A DNA stretch of 64,000 nt, taken from contig NZ_JAIWNC010000008.1 in assembly GCF_020216025.1 (NCBI RefSeq), positions 186,001 through 250,000 of the forward strand. Direction: 5' to 3'. Position numbers and translations under genes: made by a program. The notes under the pieces were generated by a model. It was not told where the DNA came from, ran no database searches, and saw only the letters and a list, made by a program, of their open reading frames with translations. Origin of the DNA: Jidongwangia harbinensis. Lineage in GTDB: Bacteria > Actinomycetota > Actinomycetes > Mycobacteriales > Micromonosporaceae. Below, piece after piece: positions 9,821 through 18,254 of this stretch (the stretch's first letter is position 1; every line of letters begins with the position of its first letter).

Positions 9821-10036
9821 ATGCCGCGCTATGACTACCGCTGCCGTGCCTGCGGTGACACCTTCGAGGTCAGCCGACCGATGTCCGAGGCGTCCGAGTC
9901 GGCATCGTGCCCGAAGGGGCACGCCGACACCGTGAAGCTGTTGTCCACAGTCGCCGTGACGAGCCGTGGTGGCGCCGTGCCGCCGTCTCCGGCCGGCGGT
10001 GGCGGTGGCTGCTGTGGTGGCGGCTGCGGCTGCTGA
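9821..10036 (+). CDS. FmdB-family zinc-ribbon protein, short paralogue with Cys/Gly tail
   Basis: 71 aa. The zinc ribbon starts at the first residue (MPRYDYRCRACGDTFEV) with the second ligand pair region around SASCPKGH (C/H in place of CxxC). The C-terminus is a Gly/Cys tail (GGGGGCCGGGCGC) typical of this family. Start set by the FmdB N-terminal motif and the TACGCT-N6-ATG leaderless pattern. A longer paralogue (Ruc type) lies near 56 kb. Function of this short form unknown; possibly redox or metal sensing. Confidence 0.85.
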   Translation: MPRYDYRCRACGDTFEVSRPMSEASESASCPKGHADTVKLLSTVAVTSRGGAVPPSPAGGGGGCCGGGCGC

Positions 10037-10342
10037 GACCCGGAATGCGCTGATCCCCGCAGCCGTGCCGGTCCGGTGCGGCGGGCATGTCCACGCACCG
10101 TGATTCGCGCGTGGTTGCCCGAATGTCGCACCGGATGGGGCCGCTTGCCGCGCAACCGGAGATGAACCGCCTCGTTACGTCACGCGTAGAGCCGTGCGTG
10201 GACGTCGATGACTCGTCCGGGTGTCGCCCGTAAGAGGTGGACCTTGGGGCGCGGGCGGTTACCGACCGTTCCTACGATGTGCTTCATCATCGCGGTGCGG
10301 CAGCATGGGTCGCGACTTCCCAAGGGGGCGGAGGTACTCACC
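10037..10342. other. Upstream region of cyclase/ATPase gene
   Basis: About 306 bp. A TACGAT hexamer at 10273-10278 is a candidate -10 for the downstream gene. Nothing else recognised. Confidence 0.4.
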
Positions 10343-12958
10343 GTGTCGGGGCGGACTGAGCTACCGAGTGGCCTGGTGACCTTCATGTTCACCGACATCG
10401 AGGGCTCGACTCGACTTGCCCGGACGCTGGGTGATGCGTACGGCGGTGTTCTGGGCAGCCACCGCAAGGTGTTGCGGAACGTGTTGGCCGACTTCGGGGG
10501 CATCGAGCTGTTCACCGAGGGTGACTCCTTCTTCGTGGTTTTCGCGGACCCGGTGTGCGCGGTGGCGGCGTGCGTCGCGGGGCAGCGGGCGCTGGTCGGG
10601 TACGGCTGGCCGAGTGCGGAGGCGACGCCGCGGGTCCGGATGGGACTGCACACCGGGCGCGCCGTGCCGATCGGCCGGGAGTACGCCAGCGCCGAGGTGC
10701 ACCGTGCGGCCCGGGTGGCGGCGGCCGCGCACGGTGGGCAGATCCTCTGCTCGCAGGCCACCGCGCTCGCCGTCGCGGACGCCGGGCTGGAGTTGATCGA
10801 CCTGGGCGGGTACCGGTTGCGCGGCTTCGACGACGCGGAGCGGCTGCACCAGGTCGTCGCCCCGGGCCTGGAACGCGACTTTCCGCGTCCGCGTACCCCG
10901 GGCACCGCGTCGCACAACCTGCCCGCGCCGGTCACCTCGTTCGTCGGGCGCCGCGCCGAACTCGCCGAACTCGCCACGCTGGTCGCCCGGCACCGGCTGG
11001 TCACCGTGGCCGGGCCGGGCGGCGCGGGCAAGACCCGGCTCGCGGTGGCGGCCGCGGAGCAGGTGCAGTCGGCGTACCCGGACGGGGTCTGGCTGGTGGA
11101 CACGGCCGGGGTGATCGGCGCCGACGGGCTGGCCACCGCGCTCGCCTCGGCGCTGGGCCTGCGCCGCGAGGCCGGCCGGCCGGCGCTGGACGCGGTGGGT
11201 GAGCACTGCGCGGGGCGGCGGATGCTGGTCGTGCTGGACACCTGCGACGCGGCGCCGGCCGCGGCGGCCTCGGTAGCCCGGCGGCTCCTGGCCGGTTCCG
11301 CCGGACTGAACGTGCTGGCCACCGCCCGGCAGCCGCTCGGGATGCCCGGCGAGCTGGTCTGGCGGATTCCGCCGTTGGCGCCCGCGGACGCGTTCGCGCT
11401 GCTGCACGAGCGGTCCGTGGCGGCCCGCGGTGGTCGTGAGGTGACCTCGCCGGAGTTCGCGGACCTGGCCCGGGTGGCGTCGATGGTGGACGGTTCGCCG
11501 CTGGCGATCGAGCTGGCCGCGGCGCGCCTGCGGGTGTTCTCCGCCGGACAGCTGGCGGCGCGGCTGAACGATCCGCTGGCCGCCCTGGACGGGACCGCGG
11601 GTGACTCCGGTGCGTGCCCGGCCGGCCCGGACGCGCGGCACGAGAGCCTGACCGGGAACCTGGACTGGTCGTACCGGTCGCTGGGCGAGCGCGCCGCCGG
11701 CCTGCTGCGCCGTCTGGCGGTCTTCGCCGGGCCGCTGGAACTGTCCACCGTCGAGTGGTGCAGCGCGGACGCGCTCGGCGCGCTCTCCGAGCTGGCCGAC
11801 AAATCGCTGGTCGACGTGCTTCCGGGCCGGTGCTTCCGGCTCTCTCCGCAGGTCCGGGGGTACGCGGCCCGCCGGCTCGCCGCGGCCGGGGACGAGCGGG
11901 TCGCCCGGGACCGGCACGTCGCCTGGGCACTGCACACGCTGGACCGGGTGGCCGTGGACACCGACGGCCAGCCGCGCACGGTGTCGCTCACCGAACTCGC
12001 CCCGTACGTCGCCGAGTGGCAGGCGGCGCTGCGCTGGTCGGCCACCGGTGGCAGCGTCCGGGCCGGCCTGCGGCTGGCCGGTGCGCTGGATCCGTGGTGG
12101 CGCGAGCACGGCGGTGCCCGGGACGGCCGCGACCTGCTGTTCCGGTTGTACGGACGGTTGCACACCGAGCCGGTGCAGCCGGCCGAGTTGGCGTCCGCGT
12201 ACCTGGTCCACGCCGGACTGGCCGACGACCGCGGCGAGCGTGGCCGGTTCCTGGCGCGTGCCGAGGACCTGGGCCGGGCGGAACAGCTGCCGGAGGTGCT
12301 GGTCCGGGCGCTCGCGGGCGGCCGGGTCACGCTGATCGAGGCGCACCGGTTCGCCGAGGCGGAACAGGTCTGCCGGGAGGCGATCGCGGCGGCGGAACGT
12401 GCCGGCGTCCCGGGCGCGGCGTTGCCGGCGGTGGTGACGTTGGCCGAGCTGCTGTGGCGGCGCGGCGCGCTGGACGAGGCGGCGGAGCTGCTGGGGTCGG
12501 CGCGGCAGACCGAGGCGGGCCGACCGGAGGACCGCGGCCGGCGTACCGTCGACGGGTTGTTGGGCATGGTGGCCCTGCAGCGCGGTGACCTGGTCGCCGC
12601 GCACGACCATCTGGTCGTGGCCCTGCGGTCGCGGTTGCGGCACGGCTTCCGCGGCGCGGCGGCGGACGCGATCGCGGCGATCGCGGTGCGGTGCGCGATG
12701 GGCGGCGACATGGCCACCGCGGCCGTGCTGTTCGGCGGCGCCGCGGCGGTCCGGTCCGCGTGCCGGGCCACGCTGTTCCGGCCGTACTGGGCGAAGCAGC
12801 AGGCGGCGGTGTGCGCGGCGCTGGGTGACGCGACGTTCGACGAGGCGTACGCCGACGGCGGCGAGCTGGGCTTCGACCGCATCGTGAGCACCGCGCTGGC
12901 CGTCGAGCACCCGGACCTGGAGCACGGTTCGGCGCGCTTCGCGCAGACCCTGTCCTAG
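10343..12958 (+). CDS. Class III nucleotide cyclase-homology domain fused to AAA/NB-ARC-like ATPase
   Basis: 871 aa from the GTG at 10343, chosen because GGAGG lies 9 nt upstream and the cyclase fold begins right after (LVTFMFTDIEGSTRLART). Residues about 10-170: cyclase homology with both metal Asp positions (FTDIEGST, EGDSFFVVF), but the transition-state Asn is His (AEVHRAARV) and the purine-specifying Lys is missing, so activity is doubtful. Residues about 195-440: ATPase with Walker A GPGGAGKTRL and Walker B-like MLVVLDTCD. The rest is helical TPR-like. Unlike many relatives it lacks a C-terminal LuxR HTH. Probably a signalling ATPase. Confidence 0.8.
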   Translation: MSGRTELPSGLVTFMFTDIEGSTRLARTLGDAYGGVLGSHRKVLRNVLADFGGIELFTEGDSFFVVFADPVCAVAACVAGQRALVGYGWPSAEATPRVRMGLHTGRAVPIGREYASAEVHRAARVAAAAHGGQILCSQATALAVADAGLELIDLGGYRLRGFDDAERLHQVVAPGLERDFPRPRTPGTASHNLPAPVTSFVGRRAELAELATLVARHRLVTVAGPGGAGKTRLAVAAAEQVQSAYPDGVWLVDTAGVIGADGLATALASALGLRREAGRPALDAVGEHCAGRRMLVVLDTCDAAPAAAASVARRLLAGSAGLNVLATARQPLGMPGELVWRIPPLAPADAFALLHERSVAARGGREVTSPEFADLARVASMVDGSPLAIELAAARLRVFSAGQLAARLNDPLAALDGTAGDSGACPAGPDARHESLTGNLDWSYRSLGERAAGLLRRLAVFAGPLELSTVEWCSADALGALSELADKSLVDVLPGRCFRLSPQVRGYAARRLAAAGDERVARDRHVAWALHTLDRVAVDTDGQPRTVSLTELAPYVAEWQAALRWSATGGSVRAGLRLAGALDPWWREHGGARDGRDLLFRLYGRLHTEPVQPAELASAYLVHAGLADDRGERGRFLARAEDLGRAEQLPEVLVRALAGGRVTLIEAHRFAEAEQVCREAIAAAERAGVPGAALPAVVTLAELLWRRGALDEAAELLGSARQTEAGRPEDRGRRTVDGLLGMVALQRGDLVAAHDHLVVALRSRLRHGFRGAAADAIAAIAVRCAMGGDMATAAVLFGGAAAVRSACRATLFRPYWAKQQAAVCAALGDATFDEAYADGGELGFDRIVSTALAVEHPDLEHGSARFAQTLS

Positions 12959-12983
12959 GGCCGCGTCCGCCAGGGCGCGGCCC
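12958..12983. terminator. Bidirectional hairpin terminator
   Basis: GGGCCGCG / CGCGGCCC arms (12958-12965 and 12976-12983) with a 10-nt loop between two convergent genes. Confidence 0.6.
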
Positions 12984-12991
12984 GGACCGGG

Positions 12992-13492
12992 TCAGCGCCG
13001 CAGTTCGCGGGCCTTGTCGATGTCCGCCTGCCGGACCGCGGAGAGCGAGCCGAAGATCGAGACTGCCTGGTAGTACGTCCAGGCCAGGCTGTAGCAGACC
13101 GGGCGTTCCACGACGCTGTAGGTGGCGCAGACGCGCCGGAGGTCGGCGTAGAAGGTGTCGTCGACGCGGGCCTTGTTGGCCGGGAACGCGCCGATGTCCT
13201 TGTAGTTGCGGTACCCGAAGTCGTGGTGCCAGCAGGACAATTCGAAGTTGAAGCCGAGCGGGTTGTCCGGGCTGGACGAGCAGTAGTCGGTGGACCAGTC
13301 GAAGCCGTACTCGGCCCACGGGCCGCGGTCCAGGCGGGCGGCGTTCCAGCTGGAGGTGCTCGCCGCGGTGGGTTGCGTCCAGCTGTACAGCACTTCGGCC
13401 TTGGTGGCCGCGGCCTGGGCGGCGGTGGCGGGGGCGAGCAGGGCCAGGACCGAGACGACGACGACGAGCATTCGGCGGGACAACCGGATCAT
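12992..13492 (-). CDS. Secreted prokaryotic phospholipase A2
   Basis: 166 aa from the ATG at 13492 (GGAGGG 6 nt upstream). Signal peptide MIRLSRRMLVVVVSVLALLA then ATAAQAAA. The mature domain matches the Streptomyces violaceoruber-type PLA2 family: the calcium/catalytic segment CWHHDFGYRNYKDI contains the His-Asp dyad, and cysteines at CSSS, CWHH, VCAT and VCYS can form two disulfides. It would hydrolyse the sn-2 ester of glycerophospholipids outside the cell. Monocistronic. Confidence 0.9.
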   Translation of the reverse strand: MIRLSRRMLVVVVSVLALLAPATAAQAAATKAEVLYSWTQPTAASTSSWNAARLDRGPWAEYGFDWSTDYCSSSPDNPLGFNFELSCWHHDFGYRNYKDIGAFPANKARVDDTFYADLRRVCATYSVVERPVCYSLAWTYYQAVSIFGSLSAVRQADIDKARELRR

Positions 13493-13672
13493 GAAGGACC
13501 CTCCAGCGGTACGCCCCCTCGTGGGGGCCGGAACCGCCAGTCTTCGATCCACACCCGAACGCATACAAGCCGATCTATGTCGTTTTTCTGAACGATGCCT
13601 CAACTTACCGACGGGTATTCCCACCCGGGGCTTCTTGTGCTGTCCTGGTAAATCGGTCGAGCCTCCGGCGGC

Positions 13673-13678
13673 TATCGT
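13673..13678 (+). promoter_or_regulatory. -10 box upstream of the K+ channel gene
   Basis: TATCGT lies 6 nt before a GTG that opens a 6-codon frame (13685-13705) whose TGA overlaps the channel start at 13702. Confidence 0.4.
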
Positions 13679-13701
13679 GAGCACGTGCAGGTAGGCGTTC
13701 C

Positions 13702-14718
13702 GTGATCCATCTCCCGTTGGTCCGGCAAGGGCCACTTCGTGCGCTCGCGATCCGGATGCTGCTCGCCGTGATGCTCGTCCTGGGCACGGTCGGCGTCATC
13801 TACGCCGACCGGAACGGTTACCGGGACCTCAACGAGGACGGCCTCACCCTGCTCGACTGCTTCTACTACGCAGTCGTATCACTCTCCACCACCGGATACG
13901 GCGACATCACGCCGGTGTCACCCGACGCCCGCCTGGTGAACGTGCTCGTGATCACCCCGGCCCGGGTGCTCTTCCTGATCATCCTGGTCGGTACCACCCT
14001 CGAGGTGCTCACCCACCAGTACCGCAACAGCCTGCGCATCAGCAGGTGGAGGCGAAAGTTGAAGGACCACGTCATCATCTGCGGGTACGGCACCAAGGGC
14101 CGGGCCGCGGTCAGTGCGCTGCTGGAGACCGGATACGACAAGTCGCGCATCGTCCTCGTGGAGAACCGCGAGGAGGCGCTGCGGCAGGCCACCGCGACCG
14201 GTCTGGCCGTGGTCGAGGGCAACGCGACCCGATCGGCGGTGCTCAACCAGGCCGACGTGAAGAACTGCAAGGCCGTCATCATCGCCACCGACAGCGACGA
14301 GGCGTCGGTCCTGATCACGCTGACCGTGCGTCAGCTGACCGCCGGTCAGGTCCGGATCATCGCCGCGGTCCGGGAGCAGGAGAACGCCGCCCTGCTCAAG
14401 CAGAGCGGCGCCCACCACGTCATCGTGTCGTCGTCCACCGCCGGCCGGCTGCTCGGACTCACCACCACCGCCCCGCCGCTGATCGACGTGGTGGAGGACC
14501 TGCTGACCCCGGGCCAGGGCATGGCGCTGGCGATGCGGTCCGCGGAACGCTCCGAGGTCGGCCGCAACCCGCGCGAACTGCAGGCGCTGGTGGTGGCGCT
14601 GATCCGGCGCGGCAAGGTGGTGCCGCTCGGCGGCGAGCACGCCTGCGTCGTGGAGACCGGCGACATGCTGGTCTACATCCGCGACGAGTCGGCCACCCCC
14701 GCCGGCGTCAGCGTCTAG
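13702..14718 (+). CDS. Two-TM potassium channel with RCK (TrkA-N) domain
   Basis: 338 aa. Inner-membrane channel: TM1 (about 17-34), pore helix and selectivity filter TTGYGD (about 63-68), TM2 (about 78-97, VLVITPARVLFLIILVG), then a cytoplasmic RCK domain with the Rossmann GxGxxG-type VIICGYGTKGRAAV and the terminal TrkA-C part. Layout matches MthK-type Ca- or nucleotide-gated K+ channels. Its stop overlaps the convergent korB stop by 4 nt, leaving no room for a terminator. Confidence 0.92.
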   Translation: MIHLPLVRQGPLRALAIRMLLAVMLVLGTVGVIYADRNGYRDLNEDGLTLLDCFYYAVVSLSTTGYGDITPVSPDARLVNVLVITPARVLFLIILVGTTLEVLTHQYRNSLRISRWRRKLKDHVIICGYGTKGRAAVSALLETGYDKSRIVLVENREEALRQATATGLAVVEGNATRSAVLNQADVKNCKAVIIATDSDEASVLITLTVRQLTAGQVRIIAAVREQENAALLKQSGAHHVIVSSSTAGRLLGLTTTAPPLIDVVEDLLTPGQGMALAMRSAERSEVGRNPRELQALVVALIRRGKVVPLGGEHACVVETGDMLVYIRDESATPAGVSV

Positions 14719-15746
14719 AGGATCGTCCAGGTGTCGCCGGAGTTCAGCAGGCCGGCGAGCATCTCGTCGGGCGTACCGGTGGCCTGGGCCTTGGCGTCCT
14801 CGAGCTGCTTCTGCACCAGGTCGTCGTAGCTGGGCCGCTCCACCGACCGGAACACCCCGATCGGCGTGGTGTTCAGATCCGAGCCGGACAACCGGCTCAA
14901 CGCGAACGCGTACGCCGGGTCGTCCACCCCGGCGTCGTGGACGATCGCCGGGCCGCCTTCCTGGACCTTGAGCCCGAAGCTGCCCTCGGGGTGCACCACC
15001 GAGTACCGGCCGTCCGGGCCGAACGTGATCGGCTGGCCCTGTTCCAGGCGGATCAGGTGGTCGTCCCGGGTGGTCGAGTCCTTGATCAGCTCGAACGCGC
15101 CGTCGTTGAAGATGTTGCAGTTCTGGTAGATCTCTACGAACGCGGAGCCCTTGTGCTCGGCCGCCGCGCGCAGCACCGACTGCAGGTGCTTGCGGTCCGA
15201 GTCGATGGTGCGGGCGACGAACGTGGCTTCCGCGCCCAGTGCCAGGGACAGCGGGTTGAACGGCGAGTCCGCCGAGCCGGCCGGCGTCGACTTGGTGATC
15301 TTGCCGAGCTCCGAGGTGGGCGAGTACTGGCCCTTGGTGAGGCCGTAGATCCGGTTGTTGAACAGCAGGATCTTCAGGTTCACGTTGCGGCGCAGCGCGT
15401 GGATCAGGTGGTTGCCGCCGATCGACAGCGCGTCGCCGTCGCCGGTGACGACCCAGACCGACAGGTCCGGACGGGACGCGGACAGCCCGGTCGCGATCGC
15501 CGGCGCGCGGCCGTGGATCGAGTGCATGCCGTACGTGTTCATGTAGTACGGGAACCGCGACGAGCAGCCGATCCCGGAGACGAAGACGATGTTCTCCCGC
15601 GGGATGTTCAGCTCCGGCATGAAGCCCTGCACCGCGGCCAGGATCGCGTAGTCACCGCAGCCCGGGCACCAGCGGACCTCCTGGTCCGACTTGAAGTCCT
15701 TGGCGGTCAGCTTGACCGGGGTGAGGGGGATGGAGGGGCTAGCCAT
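14715..15746 (-). CDS. korB: 2-oxoacid:ferredoxin oxidoreductase, beta subunit
   Basis: 343 aa from the ATG at 15746, which overlaps the korA stop by 8 nt. TPP-binding beta chain: the [4Fe-4S] ligand motif WCPGCGDYAIL, GIGCSSR, the TPP/Mg motif GDGDALSIGGNHLIHALRRN and a further Cys in IYQNCNIF. With KorA it oxidatively decarboxylates 2-oxoglutarate (or another 2-oxoacid) to the acyl-CoA while reducing ferredoxin. Translation is coupled to korA. Confidence 0.95.
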   Translation of the reverse strand: MASPSIPLTPVKLTAKDFKSDQEVRWCPGCGDYAILAAVQGFMPELNIPRENIVFVSGIGCSSRFPYYMNTYGMHSIHGRAPAIATGLSASRPDLSVWVVTGDGDALSIGGNHLIHALRRNVNLKILLFNNRIYGLTKGQYSPTSELGKITKSTPAGSADSPFNPLSLALGAEATFVARTIDSDRKHLQSVLRAAAEHKGSAFVEIYQNCNIFNDGAFELIKDSTTRDDHLIRLEQGQPITFGPDGRYSVVHPEGSFGLKVQEGGPAIVHDAGVDDPAYAFALSRLSGSDLNTTPIGVFRSVERPSYDDLVQKQLEDAKAQATGTPDEMLAGLLNSGDTWTIL

Positions 15747-17631
15747 TCTTGACCACGTCCTCGAGCATGTTCTCCAGCGTGGCCGCGGTGAACGGCAGGC
15801 CACTGACCTGGTTGAAGGGAAGCACGTCGACCAGGTACTTCGCCCGGATGACGTGGGCGAGCTGGCCCAGGTTCATCTCCGGGACGATCACCTTGTCGTA
15901 CGCCGAGAGCACCTCACCGAGGTTCGCCGGCAGCGGCGCCAGGTGCCGCAGGTGTGCCTGGGCGATCGGCAGCCCACGTTGCCGCAGCGCCCGGCACGCG
16001 GCGCCGATCGGCCCGTACGTCGAGCCCCAGCCGAGCACCAGCACCCGCGAATTCTCGTCCGGGTCCTCCACCTCGACGTCCGGCACGGTGATGTGCTCGA
16101 TGCGCGCCGCCCGGGTGCGGACCATGAACTCGTGGTTCGCCGGGTCGTACGAGATGTCGCCGGTCTTGTCCGCCTTCTCCAGACCGCCGATGCGGTGCTC
16201 GAGCCCCGGCGTGCCCGGAATCGCCCACGGCCGCGCCATCGTCTCGGGGTCACGCAGGTAGGGCAGGAACCGGCCGTCGTCACCGTTCGGCTCGGCGGCG
16301 AACTCCACGGACAGGTCGGGCAGCTCGGAGACCTCGGGCAGCAGCCACGGCTCGGAGCCGTTCGCCACGTAGTTGTCGGAGAGCAGGATCACCGGTGTCC
16401 GGTAGGTCAGCGCGATCCGCGCCGCCTCGAGCGCCGCGTGGAAGCAGTCCGACGGCGACTTCGGCGCGACCACCGCGAGCGGAGCCTCGCCGTGCCGGCC
16501 GTACAGCGCCATGTTCAGGTCGGCCTGCTCGGTCTTGGTCGGCATGCCGGTGGAGGGGCCGGCCCGCTGCACGTCCACGATCACCAGCGGCAACTCCAGC
16601 GCGATGGCCAGTGAGATGGTCTCGCCCTTGAGCGCGACGCCCGGGCCCGAGGTGGTGGTCACCCCCAGGGAGCCACCGTACGAGGCGCCCAGCGCGGCCC
16701 CGATCGCGGCGATCTCGTCCTCCGCCTGCATCGTGGTGATGCCGAACCGCTTGTGCTTGCTCAATTCGTGCAGAATGTCCGACGCCGGGGTGATCGGGTA
16801 GGCGCCCAGGAACAGCGGCAACCTGGCCCGCACGCTCGCCGCGACCAGGCCCAGGGCCAGCGCCGCGTTACCGGTGATGTTGCGGTACGTGCCGGGCCGC
16901 ATCCGGGCCGGCTTGATCTCGTAGCGCACCGAGAAGGACTCGGTCGTCTCGCCGAAGTTCCACCCCGCCTGGAACGCCGCCTTGTTCGCCGCGACGAGCT
17001 CCGGGCGCTTCGCGAACTTGCGCTCCAAAAACCGCATGGTCGACTCGTGCGGCCGCGAATACATCCAGCTCAGCAGGCCCAGCGCGAACATGTTCTTGGA
17101 CCGCTCGGCGTCCTTCTTCGAGAGGCCGGAGTCGGCCAGCGCGCCCACGGTCATCGAGGTCAGCGCCACCGGATGCACGGAGTACTCGGAGAGCGAGCCG
17201 TCCTCCAGCGGGCTCACCGCATAGCCCACCTTGGCCAGGTTGCGCTTGGTGAACTCGTCGGTGTTGACGATGATGTCCGCGCCGGTCGGCAGGTCCGGCA
17301 CGTTCGCCTTGAGCGCCGCCGGGTTCATCGCCACCAGCACGTTCGGCTGGTCGCCCGGGGTCAGAATGTCGTAGTCGGCGAAATGCACCTGGAAGCTCGA
17401 CACGCCGGGCAGCGTGCCGGCGGGGGCGCGGATCTCGGCCGGGAAGTTCGGCAGCGTGGAGATGTCGTTGCCCAACTGAGCGGTCTCCGACGTGAACCGG
17501 TCACCGGTGAGCTGCATGCCGTCACCGGAGTCGCCGGCAAACCGGATGACCACCCGGTCCAGCTGCTCCACCCGCTTGACGGGCGAATCCAGCTGGGGTG
17601 AACTCAGCGCGGGCGTATCGACCTCGGCCAC
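15739..17631 (-). CDS. korA: 2-oxoacid:ferredoxin oxidoreductase, fused gamma-alpha subunit
   Basis: 630 aa. The gamma domain occupies about 1-210 (RFAGDSGDGMQLTGDRF) and the alpha/pyrimidine-binding domain follows (GAYPITPASDILHELSKH; TTSGPGVALKGE), ending in the transketolase-C-like domain. This gamma-alpha fusion is the actinobacterial KorA form (M. tuberculosis Rv2455c type). It forms the CoA-dependent anaplerotic or alternative TCA step with KorB. A divergent spacer to nuoA contains an imperfect DmdR/IdeR-like palindrome. Confidence 0.95.
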   Translation of the reverse strand: MAEVDTPALSSPQLDSPVKRVEQLDRVVIRFAGDSGDGMQLTGDRFTSETAQLGNDISTLPNFPAEIRAPAGTLPGVSSFQVHFADYDILTPGDQPNVLVAMNPAALKANVPDLPTGADIIVNTDEFTKRNLAKVGYAVSPLEDGSLSEYSVHPVALTSMTVGALADSGLSKKDAERSKNMFALGLLSWMYSRPHESTMRFLERKFAKRPELVAANKAAFQAGWNFGETTESFSVRYEIKPARMRPGTYRNITGNAALALGLVAASVRARLPLFLGAYPITPASDILHELSKHKRFGITTMQAEDEIAAIGAALGASYGGSLGVTTTSGPGVALKGETISLAIALELPLVIVDVQRAGPSTGMPTKTEQADLNMALYGRHGEAPLAVVAPKSPSDCFHAALEAARIALTYRTPVILLSDNYVANGSEPWLLPEVSELPDLSVEFAAEPNGDDGRFLPYLRDPETMARPWAIPGTPGLEHRIGGLEKADKTGDISYDPANHEFMVRTRAARIEHITVPDVEVEDPDENSRVLVLGWGSTYGPIGAACRALRQRGLPIAQAHLRHLAPLPANLGEVLSAYDKVIVPEMNLGQLAHVIRAKYLVDVLPFNQVSGLPFTAATLENMLEDVVKNG

Positions 17632-17726
17632 TTCGAAAACCTCCTGATGTCACCTTCAGCCTACGTCGCCAGTCCTTACCGTCGCGGCCCGGAAACCGTC
17701 TGATCGCAGACCGTTGACCACATTAG

Positions 17727-17745
17727 CCAGGTAAGCCTTGCCTGA
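17727..17745. promoter_or_regulatory. Weak IdeR/DmdR-like iron box
   Basis: CCAGGTAAGCCTTGCCTGA: arms AGGTAAG/CTTGCCT pair at 6 of 7 positions around one central base; about 12 of 19 positions match the DtxR-type consensus. It lies between korA and nuoA. Low confidence. Confidence 0.3.
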
Positions 17746-17806
17746 ACCATCAGAGTCCACTCCTCGGATAGGTCACGAACATCACCGTGTCCTCCAGAGC
17801 CTTGGT

Positions 17807-17812
17807 TAGGCT
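17807..17812 (+). promoter_or_regulatory. Leaderless -10 box of nuoA
   Basis: TAGGCT, 6 nt before the GTG at 17819. Confidence 0.5.
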
Positions 17813-17818
17813 GTCGCG

Positions 17819-18196
17819 GTGCAGGGCTATCTGGGTTCGTACGCGACGCTCGGCCTGGTGCTGGCCGCCGGCGTGCTGGTCTTCGTCGGGGCGTTCGCCG
17901 CCAACCGGCTGCTCCGCCCCGCGCACCCGGCCGAGCCGGCCGGCAAACGGGTCTCCTACGAGAGCGGCGTCGACCCGGTCGGCGGCGACTGGGCGCAGGC
18001 CCAGATCCGCTATTACGTGTACGCGTACCTCTATGTGCTGTTCGCCGTCGAGGCGGTGTTCCTGTTCCCCTGGGCCGTGGTTTTCGACCGGCCCGGTTTC
18101 GGCCTGCTCACGGTCGCCGAGATGGCGATCTTCGTGGCGGTCCTCGCGCTGGGCATCCTCTACGCCTGGCGAAAGAAGATCCTCACCTGGACATGA
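17819..18196 (+). CDS. nuoA: Solitary NADH-quinone oxidoreductase subunit A
   Basis: 125 aa, three membrane segments. Contains the family's KRVSYESGVDPVGG (where the loop Cys is replaced by Val-Asp) and the conserved acidic TM residues in LYVLFAVEAVFLFPWA and VAEMAIFVA. NuoA is a proton-channel-side membrane subunit of complex I, but no other nuo gene is in the window. From memory, Streptomyces has a second partial nuo set near a korAB pair, so this may be the survivor of that set. The GTG start is supported by the leaderless -10. Confidence 0.9.
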   Translation: MQGYLGSYATLGLVLAAGVLVFVGAFAANRLLRPAHPAEPAGKRVSYESGVDPVGGDWAQAQIRYYVYAYLYVLFAVEAVFLFPWAVVFDRPGFGLLTVAEMAIFVAVLALGILYAWRKKILTWT

Positions 18197-18254
18197 GCGT
18201 GACGGCGGGGTGGCGGGCTCGCCGCGCCGACCGGTTTCTGCCACGATCGTGCCC

